In this document: piece by piece, positions 48,901 through 61,090 of the stretch
How positions within the stretch are numbered: the stretch's first letter is position 1
Layout of the letters: every line of letters begins with the position of its first letter
Assembly: GCA_902806565.1 (NCBI GenBank)
Contig: CADCXA010000056.1
Coordinates: 186,001-250,000 of the forward strand
Source of the DNA: Hypoxylon rubiginosum
Lineage: Eukaryota > Ascomycota > Sordariomycetes > Xylariales > Hypoxylaceae
DNA: 64,000 nt
Direction of reading: 5' to 3'
Translations under genes and position numbers: made by a program
The notes under the pieces: model-generated
Told to the model about the DNA's origin: nothing
Seen by the model: the letters and a program-made list of their open reading frames with translations, nothing else
Databases searched by the model: none

Positions 48901-51900
48901 ATTCCGTAGTTCGGCCCAGCAACATCGAAGGAACATAACCGTGGCTTCTATTACCATGGTACAATCCACCTGCAATAACTCACCCCCAAGCAGAAGAGAC
49001 GTACCTAATCAAGCCCCGAATGAGGGATTTCTCAATGCTCCATAGAGGAAAAAGGAGAAGAAAAAAAAGAAGAAGGCTGGACGGCCACCGGTAGCGGAGT
49101 TATGCCCAGCAGATTCCGCGGGATGGACGGGCGAGAGGTTGGAAATAAATACTGTGAGGGTTGGACGGATTCGGTGAGCTTGTTCGGGTAAAAAGGTGTA
49201 TAGTCTCATTCGCTCTTCACCACCCGCCCACCGTCGACGACCGAGAAAGCCAATCTTTTGGCTTCGCATTAGTGGCCGGTCCCCCGTGCTAGATTGACGC
49301 TTTTCGATCTCGACCGGTTACGTCTCGGGGAGCCAATTTTACATGGTTATGGTTACGGTTACTAGGTACGACGCACGACAGGAATGATAGCCATAGTTGA
49401 GAAATTTCTAGTGAATCTTTTTTCGCTGACCGAGAGCCGCAGCTCGAACAACGACCATGAAAACACAACTACCCAACGCAGGATCGTAAACATGTTTTAT
49501 TACCATTAGAGTACAGCAATTCCTAAAGCATGGATTCGGTATCTTCGGCACCCGGGATTCCAATCCTAACTCATGACAGGTCAGAGGTATCAACATTGGC
49601 TTCACGAGAATATGGGAACGCTCCCTACCTTTCTCCGCCTTACCTCCTGATTAGCGTCTCCCTTTTTTTTTTTTGTCTTCTCTGCGCGACACCGTCGCAC
49701 AAGAAGCCGGATCCACTCAGCAAACAATACTGTGGGAATCGCGGACCTCATACGACCGGAGAAGAAAAAAAAATAATCGTTGTCGCTTCGTGAGCAGAGT
49801 CAAGATCGTGACAGCTCCTGCGACGTTGATGCATCTACGGTTTACAGAGTTCTGCATGGCTTTGCTAAGGAGGGTGGGCTGGATGAGGCGGACCCCGATA
49901 CCAGCAGCGACGTTACTCTCGCCTTTTATTTTCGTTCCAGCATCAGTCCATCATGTCAGCATAGGTAGCTGTTCACCCCCCCTTTTCGGGAGTACCTAAC
50001 CAAAGCCACCTAACGGGCGCCGCTGGACCGCTGGACCGCGCTGGGGGAAGGGGAAAATGGGCAAATCACTGCTGTTCCACCCTCGTTATCCTCGTCCGGG
50101 CGTTGGGCCCCAAGTGGTCCTTTTGCAACCGCAGCCCTCGCTTATATACGACAGGGCCTGAATTAATACCTCACACCCTCACAAGGGCGTGATCATAGCC
50201 ACTGGCTCGAAAATTATTCCGACGAGAGAGCATGGCCGCCCACGGGTGCTCTCGTTTCATTTTCCTCTTGCAGTCGAACGAGAGATAACGGGGGGTGGGT
50301 GGTTTGTACTTGCATGGTACTCTTCGCGTACCGAGTCCCATAGCCAGTTGGTACATTGGCCGTTTGTCGAAAGCAGCGAAGCGGTTCGCAACCCGACCTT
50401 TTTTTTACCAGCAGGGCACCAGTCCCAAGTTGTCTAAGCGGGTTGGACGGTTCCCACCCCCTCCCTCTTCTCGCTCTCTGTGTGTGTATCTCTCTCAACA
50501 GTCCCGTACGTACGCCCCGCGACGATAGTAATGCCGGTACCCAGCAAAGACAGCAAAACAGAGCCAAGTATTTTCCTGCAAGGACCTACCAGAGACGGTA
50601 GAGAGCTCGCAAGCACCAAACCTGGTCTTGCCAGCCCTCCGGTCCCCTTCTGAATTACAGCATCAGCGCAAACCTGTATTCGGCAGCTCCAGAGTCCCAT
50701 TAGTCGATGGAACCTCGACCCAGATCTAGAAATGCTAATTCGGCCCACAGCGGGAGACAAGGCTCGCGGAAGCACGAGCTCACTTCCGGACAGAAGTGAT
50801 CCAGATGATGTGCATCCAGGACCACTTTGTGGCGAAATTACTATGTTTGCGGATAAATTCACGTATACTTTCCCTGACATTTCACAGCATATCTAGATTC
50901 AGAAGCCATCTACTACCTGTCTTCCTCTCACGTAGTAACCTCGTCTGGGGTACCATCGTGCCCTTTTCCTTTCGCTAATCAGACGATTCTCTCCACCCCT
51001 TGATTTACGTCAGGTTCATATGGACGACCTCGCCTCTGCATGCTTCTAACGCACAACATGCATATTGCAGAAAGCGTTATGAGTTGTTCTTCTGTGCGAG
51101 AGGCCCTTCTGCCGGCCCCATGGTAAACAACCCCACGTTTCGTCCTACGGTATGATATCAAACCTACCTAGGTACCTACGAAGGTGAATGTTTGAAAGAA
51201 AAGAGGAAGAGTTGAATGGGGAAAAAAGAGAGGAGAGAAAAAAGGAAACGAAGAAAAAAATTTCCTTTCCTATTTTCGGTTCCCCTGCCACCGGGAAACG
51301 ATGTCCCTTTTCGGCAGGAGTAGGTAGAAAAAAAGTTTGAAACCCCAGGAGTATGGAAACCAACCAAACCATTGCTGTAGGTTGCTTGGCTACCTAGGCA
51401 GCCTGCCCCTGTCCGATACAGCACACTGACCTCATCAGTCCAAAGCGTATGGCGGTCAGGCGCAATAGTACGATGCCTATGTCATTCGATCTATATTGCC
51501 AACTCATCGTATCGTCGATATCGATGTCTCTCTGCTCGTAGTAAACTACATACTCCGACCTACCATAGCATAATACGTGCAATCTTTGATGATTACAAAA
51601 AACCACACATACTATACATACCACAAAAGCTACAACGAAATATCATCAGTTGATACCAGCCGCACAACGGCCCACTGTCGATATGATAACAAGGAAGTGG
51701 CTAACCACTGTGGCGAGTTCTGCTGCAAAAGATCGTGTCTCTAGCGTCACGATTCGCTGACTCCTCGCCTGTGGTGAACCGAGGCGACGAATAAACGGCT
51801 CTGCCTATCTATTCGTTTTTATGCACGAAACGTCTCAGCTGAGGCCACGACCGTAGCCTCTGCCAATGGCAGCATAGACGAGAGACCCAGTCGGCCATTT

Positions 51901-54900
51901 TCCTCCGACCATGGACTTCTTAACACATCCCGCTCGTTCTCCAAAGCGATCGATGCCAGCATTACTCGGTTTGGCCATAGGTATGCGGGACCGGAATGTC
52001 TGTCTTCCGCAAAGGACGAGGTATCACGCTCCTCATTTTCCGGATTTGCATCTAACCCCCCGGCACAATCGGTAGTACGGTAGTACGGAATCTAGATTCT
52101 CACTTGCCGAATAAGCCCCCCCGGTCGCTATGGTATGGCATGATGGGACTATCGTCTTTTCTATCGCCATTTCCCCTCACTTTCGACGCCGATTCGCCAA
52201 GCACTAGCACGATCTCAACGCAGCTACGAGAGGTCGATCTTTCGCTGCTGCCTCCAACATGTCGGGCGTCCAACACGAGTGGCGAACGGCTATAGAAAAC
52301 GAGGTCTGTCCTAGTATTGGGGGGCGAATGATCAGCTCAGGTGTGCTAAAGTACCTAGCGGTACTATCGAAGGTACGTTGAGGTTCTGCTCAGGTAGCGA
52401 CAGAGCTAATTCCCATCGTCTAACAATGGTAAACAGTACACAGTAAAACGCACGAGATAAGACCGTTCGATTCGAAAACAACCAATGTAAGGCTTTTCTC
52501 CAGCTTCTGATTCATCTCGATACTCGTGGCGGGCCGAGATTTTCTTCGTGGCGACGGTGATATACTCGTCTCGCTCGAAACCAGAAGTTCAGCAACCCCT
52601 AAAAGCTCCTACCCTATTCGTCGAGAAACCACGACGCCTGGGACGATGAGTTCTACAAACCAATGTCGAACAACGTCGAATCCGTGACAATCGGCAGATC
52701 GTATTACTACTTTCGCCGCACGAGATGCTCACGAGATGCTCACGAGATTTCGGCTGTTCGAAGTATTGGCGGCGATCCAGTCAGACAGGTCGTACGAGGC
52801 ACCCTCGAAAAAAATTCGCCCCTGAGCAACCACAGCTACGCGTAACCCTGAATATTTTCAGGCTCGGTCGTAGTAAGTCAACTAACCATTGAGATCGATG
52901 ATAAATCATCTACAAGTAACTAACCTCAATAGCGGGCTTTTATTGCAAGTTGACTCCAATATTGGTGGTACACCTGGCGTTGGCCTGAATCTGGTATTCT
53001 TGAGTCCAAACGATTCGCATCCTGATGGTTCCCTCCTACGAAACCGGCCAGGTAAAATCCACGGCATCAATGTCGATACCTTCGTCATACGGCGAAGAAT
53101 TTGTGAAACCGGCATTTCGGACCACCTCGTCCCATCGCCATGACAAGCTGACGGAACGAGCAGAGGTTGTTCCGAGTTCTGGAACGGACATTCAAGCAGG
53201 GAAAGCTGTGCCGCCGCCGGACCGAACTCCGAGAGCCGGGAGAGGGGAAGAGTTGACGTTCGTTTTCGAGCGGCTTAAGACTCGGTATCCGCCGATCGGG
53301 GCCCTCTAGACCGGCGTCGGAACCAGCAGGGCAGAGCTTGGAAACGTGTGCTAGCGTTGGTCCGTTGGATGCAACGGGCTAGCTACCCGAGCCTTTACAA
53401 CCCACAAGGCAAGTTGCCTATCCTGCCTTGGCTTGCTGACCAGACGACAGGACAGGACAAATGCCGGGATCGCCCGGGTGCCGAACCACACTTTTACCGG
53501 TCTCGGTTCTGATGACCTTTGGGGCTACGATCATCTCCGTTCCAGCGGATTCTGTTGCCATTAGCTTGGTCGACGTAATGAAAGGGGCATTTGCTTCCTG
53601 AACTGTTAGGCGTACCCCTGAGAAATGTCTATGGACTTTCTCCCCTTATTTTTGGGTTTCCTCCTCTGCCCTTTTCGATATGAAGTCAGGAGTCGTTGGT
53701 ATTATTCTGCTTCTCGAACTGCGATCTTGCCAAAGATTACTCGCGCTCTCTTTTGCTCCTGAAAATACTGAAATGCTCAAATATCGTGGGGTTGATTCTA
53801 TACGCGTTGTTAGAGTCGCCACGGTCTCGTCCCTCGTATCCAAACCAAAGTGTGGGCAGAAGCGATTCCAAAATTATCACCCAAGCCCTTCAGCTTTTCG
53901 ATCCAGGAGGCGCATCGAAACTGCATGAGATCAAAGCCACCACATGACGAGCGGCATTATGTCCCTTGGGATACCGACGCACAAATTTTTTTGTTCTTAC
54001 CTAAATCACTAGAGTATAAGCCTCTGAAATCGACGCCGTCAAGCAGCAGACAATTAGCGAAGAAGGAGATGCGGTATCTCGGAATCTTATTACATGTTTG
54101 ATCCAAGCAGAGTAGTTTGATCTCCCTTTAAACTGTGCATGTATTCTTGGTTTGCTACCTAGAAGTTCGTCATGGCTACCTCCTAGGTACCTAATAAGGC
54201 GGGTAGGTTGACATCAGCGTATACCTGGAGAGATTCCGGTACGGGTATTACATACACACACACTCCTCCTTATTCCTCTCTATAATCGTACCGATGAACC
54301 GATCAAAGACCATCTGTTGGCTTGAGCTCCGCCTCATCCTCTAGTCACACGGCGCCTAAGGGGGCTGACTTGCGCCTCAAGGCCGTACATTGACGAATGG
54401 CGTGGCAGTCTCGAAAAAATGACAAGTTTAGATTCCACCTAAACACTATGAAGGCTCTTTGTACCTTTTTAACTCTGAACGGAACAAGCTTGTTACTTGT
54501 TAGGAGTGGCTGTCCGGCGTGGGAATAAAGGGGAAACAAGTGTTGCTACCGGGCTGACCGATGGAGATATATGTAAGTTTGACGTCGACAGGTCAAGCAG
54601 TGGAATCATATGCTAGCCATCGGGCGCGGTAAGAATCGAATCTTGGAAACCCAAAAGACTAATGTATCTGCAATATATCTCAGCTATGATGCAAGTAACT
54701 TGATGACATTTCAGCCGTATGATTTTCTCCCGTACCTGATGTGTCGTACAATTTATGACGATATCCCCCCGTCTTTCTCAGCTGAAACCTCCGAGGCTTC
54801 CAAGGTGTGGATGTTTCTTTTTTTAACTTGGTTTTTGCCTCCTTGTACTTTCATTCGCTTATTCTTGGCTAGCTACGCTAAGCTATTGTACATATCAACC

Positions 54901-55480
54901 ATCTGCGCCCATCATCTACGTAAGGCGTCTGGATGCCTCGGATGTCGCGAATCTGCCTAGCCGGCACGACAGACGTTAGTGGAATGGGGCTTGTAGCTTT
55001 ATGGGCTTTCACATCATCTGCATCGTCCACTCCGACAACTTACCAATCGTAACATCGTAACATCATATACCTATCATACGTACATGAGACGGGGACCTTC
55101 CCCTCTTTCGGTGCCGATAGAAGATGAGGTAATTTTTCAGCTGTTCGTATTCGCCTATCAGCAATCAGCAATAGCAACTTCAGGGCAGACAGGAAGATGC
55201 GGATGTGATAAGAGAGATGGAGAGATAGAGTGATATCGTAGGATTAGCTGAGGGTGGCCGAACAGCCGAGTTAGATGAGATCAGTTCATGGATGCTGGCT
55301 GATGCTAGCTCTAGATCCGCCCAGGCCTTCCCCGTCTATCAGGATCTCTCTACATCTAAGGAATCTAAGGGTTCTTATTGGACAATTCTCGTAATCGATA
55401 AAGACCGGTCGACGGGGCTGGACGGTGAACGCGGGAACCCCTGTTTCCTCCAGTCCAATGTTGAATGTTCCCCTTGTCTC

Positions 55481-55508
55481 CCCCTTATCCCCCTTATCCC
55501 CCTTATCC
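55481..55508. repeat. 9-bp tandem repeat (CCCCTTATC)
   Basis: Three consecutive copies of a 9-base pyrimidine-rich unit. Confidence 0.9.
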
Positions 55509-55641
55509 CGGGTGTTCGCTACCCGACCGTATTCCCCTCTTGAGAAGGTGAGAGGTTTGTTCCCCCTGGCTGCTTTTCATAGCTAAGCCAGTTATTAAGC
55601 CAATTATTAAGTCCACGTGCAGGAACGGAATCTCTGTGAAG

Positions 55642-55672
55642 CACGAATGGGACGAATGGGACGAATGGGACA
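55642..55672. repeat. 9-bp tandem repeat (GACGAATGG)
   Basis: Three and a half consecutive copies, the last degenerate (CAAATG). It lies 1.3 kb upstream of the coiled-coil gene. Confidence 0.9.
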
Positions 55673-56985
55673 AATGAAGGACGGGATGCGACGAATAGTA
55701 ACACCAAAAAGGCCGAAACTGGGAATCAACAAAATGGAATGCTGAGGCTGAACATTGTCCCCCGACCGACATTGTTCTTAATGCATGTGCTGACTGTCAA
55801 CTTTGCACATAACTGCACACTGCATACTGCACACATTTTTTGCACATTTTTACATTTTCACTTCTTTATATCCGACACAAACGAGACAGCCTTGGCAACC
55901 TTGACAGCCCAGACAGACATCCTTTCACTCTATCTGGTCAACATAGGCTTATTCTACTTAACGCTTGTCAACGCTGTCAACACTGAAACCTTTTTTGCTA
56001 AAGGGGGATCAAAGGGGGGAGAGGAGCTAAAAAGATCCCCTTCTCCGCCTCTTCCTTGGCTTTTCGTACCGCTGCTGCTGCGTAATCCTCTCATCACCCT
56101 CTCCTTCACCGACCATCATTGTTATTAAATGACTCTCCCGCAATAACATGAACCATGAACCAGAAACCATAAACCTTGCCATACATCAAATCATCAAATT
56201 AAGAAACTTCACTCTAGTCAGTATTCCTTGCTTGACTCAACTGCTGAAGCAGACATTACTCTCCTAGTCCCTCTTCGAATGATCGAATCTTGTGTTGCTG
56301 TTGCGCGTCTTTCTTATCATTGGTCCTCCTCCGTTATGTATTAGAGCACACCGTCCCCCTCCCCCCCCCCTGGTTTCTCCAACGTCCAGGCCCCCCAGAC
56401 CAAAGGCCAAAAAGACCCACCAATCCGCCTGTTCGATCTGCTCGTTGTTTACTACTTGTCAACTCATCAATCCTTCCCTCACTCATCGCCCATCACATGG
56501 TTAACGCCCGCCAGCAGCAAGAAACAACGGTTGTCACGGATGCGGATGAGCCTTATTTGTTGATGTCACTTTTTCGATCGCAATTCTTGCTGGTCTTTGG
56601 TCTTTGGTCTTAGTCATCTTTAGACTCCTGAGTGATTTATTCGGGGGGCCACCCATTATTCAACGCACCTGATCATCGCTGATCTTATCCATCCGATGTC
56701 TGTATTCCGGTGATTCCGCTTCCTCTCTGGCTTGTTTGCAAAGCGCCTCCCCCCTTTGGCCTTTGGCATCCGTACTGTTGGTGCACGACGGCAAAGTTGT
56801 CGCACCCACCCGAGCCGAAAACCAGCTGTCCCCTTTTTATATCGATGCTCGCGTATTTACGTTATCCCATGGTTCCACGATAGCGACAGGTAGTAGTATA
56901 TGTATATGTATATATAGTTGACGTACATATATACACCTACATACGCCTACCTTCACCTTGGTTCCCCACGCCAGTGCTGCCCACG

Positions 56986-58521
56986 ATGGCGTCAATTCCA
57001 AACTTGTCCGGATTAGGGTCCCACGGTTCCAGTAATAGGATAAGTAAGGCAAGAGCCCGAACGGCAGTCAAACCGATCCTTAAGAAATTGGCGTCACCGC
57101 AGGAGAAGAGTTCGTTGGATTTGGATAGGGGATGGGCAGAACAGGATGAACCGTATCGTAGCCGTGATGGCTGGGGAGTAGGAGGAGGAGGAGGAGTAAA
57201 GGCGGCGGCGGCGGCAGCAGCAGCAGCAGGAGCGGTAGGGGGAGGAGGTTTCTACGAGCAACCAGGCAAGGATACGAGCCTCACTTTCAGCGAGGTAGTT
57301 GGTCCAAGACGGTACAACCATTCCAGGTCGATAAGTGGCACAAGCCATATTTCCGTCGCAACTTCCAGCAGTTCTGGTCCTCGTCACCCTGCTGGCGCAC
57401 CCTTCGTCCATCCTTTCCAGCAAACTCCTCGAACCTCGACCCCACCATTGTCATATGCCAATTCACAGACTTCATTTGTCGATATTACTGAAGACGATGG
57501 CACCAGTCACAATACTAGCTTAGACAGCGCAAACGCACACGGTCCCAGCAACGGCCTTCACATTCACCCAGTAAATCCTCATTCGCACTCCCAACCGAGT
57601 CTGAGCGTTCGTCGCCCTTCTTTAGCAAGCAGCCAACGCACGTCTTCCTTTTCCGACGTCAATAATGCCCACTCCACCTCGCCACACCCATCGCATCCGC
57701 CTCCCCTCAGAATAAATACTACCCGGTCGGTATCCGCTACACCCGCGCAATCCTCGCGCTTGGCAAACGTCGCGAGTCAGTCCGACCTGCACCTGGATTC
57801 CATGCTGGAGTCCCCCGTTTCTCCGAGTCCGAGCAACCCCTCGTCGAACCACATCGGATCGCCGGCCAGCCCCGCGACTGCCATGTCTCCCTTCCGCGCC
57901 TCCTTCGATACTGCCGGGTTTCCCCGCCTGCGCGCCAAGTCGGACCTCGACACCGCCACCCGTGCCGAGCACCTCCGAGAAGCCCGTCGCAAATTCGAGC
58001 TGAGAGAGAAGGCAAAGGAAGAGAAGTACGCACGAGAAGAGATTAAGCGTCGCGAGCGAGCCGACAACAAGCGCGCCCTCGAGATCGAAAAGCAGGAGAA
58101 GCATGCCGCCGCCTTGCATAAGGAGATGATGGCCGCCCAAGCTCGCGCCGAGTCCTCCGAGATCAGAGAGGCAATGGCTCGCGGAAAGCACAACAGGAAG
58201 TTCAGCGGTACTAGCAGTGGTCGTCCTTCCTTGGCCATGTCCCGAACCAGCATATCCCGACCAGGTACCTCGCGAAAGAATGCGCCCAGCCCTCTAGCGG
58301 AAGGAGGACTCGAAGAGGCTGAGAAGTTTGCTAGCAGCAACTACGATAGCCTGGATGCTAGAAGCCCCCCGGCGTTCGGTCACGAGGCGGGAGGTGCGGA
58401 GGAGGTCATCTTCAAGACCCCCGGACGCAAGAACACGGCCAAGAAAAAGACGCAGAGTACTTGGACCATGTTCATCTTGTGGTTGAGAACGAAGCTGCTC
58501 CGTGTGAGCAAAGGTCGCTGA
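56986..58521 (+). CDS. Unrecognised coiled-coil protein with basic hydrophobic C-terminal tail
   Basis: Function unknown. This is an uninterrupted 511-aa frame starting at the first ATG (MASIPNLSGL); extension to 56974 would use GTG and is not credible. Residues 1-50 are basic (RISKARARTAVKPILKKL). A Gly/Ala homopolymer region lies at about 64-90, encoded by GGA/GCG/GCA repeats. A long Ser/His/Pro-rich disordered region follows to about 320. Residues 324-400 form a highly charged Arg/Glu/Lys helix, probably coiled coil (REARRKFELREKAKEEK, REEIKRRERADNKRALE). The C-terminus is the most distinctive part: IFKTPGRKNTAKKKTQ followed by STWTMFILWLRTKLLRVSKG, an aromatic and basic amphipathic stretch that could bind membrane. 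From memory, Pezizomycotina have proteins with a similar helix and NTAKRKTxSTW tail, none with a function I can name. Confidence 0.85.
   Translation: MASIPNLSGLGSHGSSNRISKARARTAVKPILKKLASPQEKSSLDLDRGWAEQDEPYRSRDGWGVGGGGGVKAAAAAAAAAGAVGGGGFYEQPGKDTSLTFSEVVGPRRYNHSRSISGTSHISVATSSSSGPRHPAGAPFVHPFQQTPRTSTPPLSYANSQTSFVDITEDDGTSHNTSLDSANAHGPSNGLHIHPVNPHSHSQPSLSVRRPSLASSQRTSSFSDVNNAHSTSPHPSHPPPLRINTTRSVSATPAQSSRLANVASQSDLHLDSMLESPVSPSPSNPSSNHIGSPASPATAMSPFRASFDTAGFPRLRAKSDLDTATRAEHLREARRKFELREKAKEEKYAREEIKRRERADNKRALEIEKQEKHAAALHKEMMAAQARAESSEIREAMARGKHNRKFSGTSSGRPSLAMSRTSISRPGTSRKNAPSPLAEGGLEEAEKFASSNYDSLDARSPPAFGHEAGGAEEVIFKTPGRKNTAKKKTQSTWTMFILWLRTKLLRVSKGR
57200..57237 (+). repeat. GCG/GCA trinucleotide repeat encoding poly-Ala
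   Basis: An in-frame GCG then GCA run encodes about nine alanines inside the 56986-58521 gene, flanked by GGA-type runs encoding glycine. Length variation here would keep the frame. Confidence 0.9.
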
Positions 58522-61090
58522 AATGGCTTCTCGGCTTCTCTCGGCTTCTCAGCCTCTTATCTTAACCCGCCACTTTCTCATATCCTCTTTTCTCTCATGG
58601 GCCCGTCAGTTCGCCTAGGGAAATAGTACCCTCATACATATCAGTCAGCATTCTTCAGAACGACATACCCTTTTTCAAACCCCATACCCATACCAATACC
58701 AATACCCATTTCTATTTCTAGAGGCCGGCGTAGGTGGCAGCAATACACCACGCACGCCAATGATGTCACCAATAGTGACTTTTTTTACGACCATACACGA
58801 TATCCATTGCATTTTACGACTCTGCATTATTCACCCAGGCGTTCGAGGATAAGGAGTCCTCATCGTTTGCTTTCATCTTCGGAAAAAAAGAAATGCCCAC
58901 TGCATGTATTCGCAGCTCACCGAAATCGGAATAAAGGGTTAAAGGAATAAGGAAACCTCGTTGATTTGGAGTTGGGGGGCACAGGATGAATTACGGCAGG
59001 CAAAGTCCAGGGATCGGCAGGCAAGATTGATGATTTTTTCGTATTCTTCTCTTCTTCTCTTCTACATACCTTCTCGGATGCCAGACGGTTGAGACAACTC
59101 TGGGCAGATATATCACATCCGTGTTAGGATCTTTCCCTCATCCACCATCATCACTTTGCTGGCATGTAACGCCATCTAGCAATATGGCAAAAGGGAAGAT
59201 ATGTTCATGGTTGGTTCTGGTCACATCCATTCGATAACTCGCGGACATTTGTTCTGGCGGTTTGGACCTTAGATAAATAGATAACCTTCGATTACATCAA
59301 GGTGACAGTTACATCAACGGACGGGATAGGTAGCGTCGCATTGGCCAGCAGGCATACAAGTAGCAGGAATGAATGCAAGCTCGACGTGCTCTCTCCGGAA
59401 TATGATCCTCTGGTGAATAAATAGGTGGTTGAAGGTGTTGCTAGAGCTTTTATAGTCTTTTAACTAGGCGCGTTTTTATTTTTATTCTCTCCCTTGCCCC
59501 CTTAGTTACCCTAAATATAGAGCCGCATTCCTGGCAAGGGCTATTTTCAGCTGTAAGCCCTTGTGTCTTGTGTCTTGTGTCTTCCATTCTACCGGTACGA
59601 ATCTCGTATTCACTATCGTGTTAGCGGGAAGAGATCTATCATGGCCTCAACATACGTATACGCCTAAGGTAGTTGGGCTATGCATAGACGAATAAGTCCA
59701 ACATAACTACCTAAGGTACCTACATAGGTACTTACAGTTACAGGTCGCTTAGATACGAGAGCGTTGGTGACATCGTATCTGAATCTTTCTAGACTAGAAG
59801 CCTTCCATTGGGTGTCTCTACCGCGCTTCATCAACATTCGTGAAGGCTACGTAAAAGTGACGATTCCTCATTGGTCCAAAACTAGTATGGCGCGCGCCTA
59901 GAGATCTAAGTCTCGTCTGGAGGTTAGCTCAGCTTGGCGGCTTAAAGCGCCAAGATCTTCAGGGGTAAACTCGGTCCCCAGGGGGGGCGATTCCTGATTG
60001 CTCAATTCCTCTCCAGTTGTTCCTTTTCCGGGCAAAGTCCCTGAATTATTCGCGTGCCACTGCACCGCACTTTAATTTGGCGGATCTCATTTATACTACC
60101 CCAGTTGGAGAAGCAGGGAAGGCTAGAAGAAGGAATCAATCATTGTAGTACTACATATAACAAACATACCTACATATATTTACACGATGTATGTAGCAAG
60201 CGTGTTCGTAAACTTGCATCGACTAAAGCGGCCTCTTCGGATGCATGTCGTATCACCCATAGAAAATACGAATAAATAAGAGGTGCTACGTGAAACTAAT
60301 CTGTCTTGGTGTTTCTAGGCAATGCGGCTATGCTGCACCTCTACTATGTATTATGCTGCAGCTAAAAGAAAGTCTTGGTATTTTTCTCATTCTCTTCACT
60401 CGTAAGCTTGTAGTACTCTGAGTCGCAGAATTGCACCTGATTCGTTTCCCTTAAGCTTGGCAAGGCTAGGCGACTCACCTCCCTCCAGTGGATAGACAAG
60501 ACAGAACGGACTTGAACTGGACTAAGTAAGTAGGGGGGTTTTCTCCATATTTATTCTATTTCCCAGCATAGCCAATCTTTTAATCTCAAATCTCTACGGC
60601 GGTCTGGGCTTTTTCTCTTGGCCAAGCACCCAAGACTCCCAGACGGGTTAATCAACAAGCAGACAAGTCACTCCCTTTGTCGCCCAGGTCGCCCTTCTTT
60701 TGTCGTCTCCTGATTTTCCTAAACTCTTGGCCTTTTCTTCCCTTTCCCTTTTGCCCAATGCAGTCCGGCTTGATCGGTTTGACGGGGTTTGCCAACTTTA
60801 TCGTCTGATCCATTCTCGCCTTTTCCCACTATCGTTTGACGCTTTGAGTTTCCACTATCATTCAAGTCCCAAACCCTCACGTCCACCGTCCACCGAGAAA
60901 CCAATAATTTCCATATTGTTTGTTTTTCTACTCGAGTTTAGACACGCTCGTTAATTGAATTAATTTAATCTTCCCGTGTTTTCATTCCTCTCCTTCCTTT
61001 TCGCGACGATTAGTAAAAAAACAACAAAACCCAACATTCACTCCTTTCCCCCCCTTCCGTCATCGCGACCTTGGACCTATCTCACGAACC
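58522..61090. promoter_or_regulatory. Intergenic region and 5' leader of the GH76 gene
   Basis: About 2.6 kb: the 3' flank of the coiled-coil gene, a TTGTGTC triplication at 59561-59582, TACCTAAGGTA-like motifs near 59705, then a pyrimidine-rich stretch from about 60690 to the ATG at 61091. That stretch looks like a fungal promoter/leader. Small frames inside it have no family features. Confidence 0.5.

Larger units (their letters stand above)
40737..56985. other. 16-kb gene-free stretch between divergent genes
   Basis: About 16.2 kb separates the GT2 start codon from the start codon of the coiled-coil gene, and I find no supportable gene. The + strand is strongly purine-rich at about 41530-42840 (equivalent to a pyrimidine-rich minus strand, as in long fungal leaders). 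Minisatellites occur at 42001-42052, 43223-43268, 43331-43355, 45114-45140, 55481-55508 and 55642-55672, with a TG dinucleotide array at 45954-45973. Pyrimidine-rich sequence at about 56030-56470 precedes the + strand gene. TACCTAGGTA-like motifs recur (51163, 51380, 54185). Confidence 0.5.

Noticed and set aside
50434..50880. 148-codon minus-strand frame in the 16-kb gap
   Set aside because: No domain, no codon bias like the real genes, and several overlapping frames on the opposite strand.
56974..56985. Four-residue extension of the coiled-coil protein
   Set aside because: It would begin at GTG; the ATG at 56986 is the credible start.
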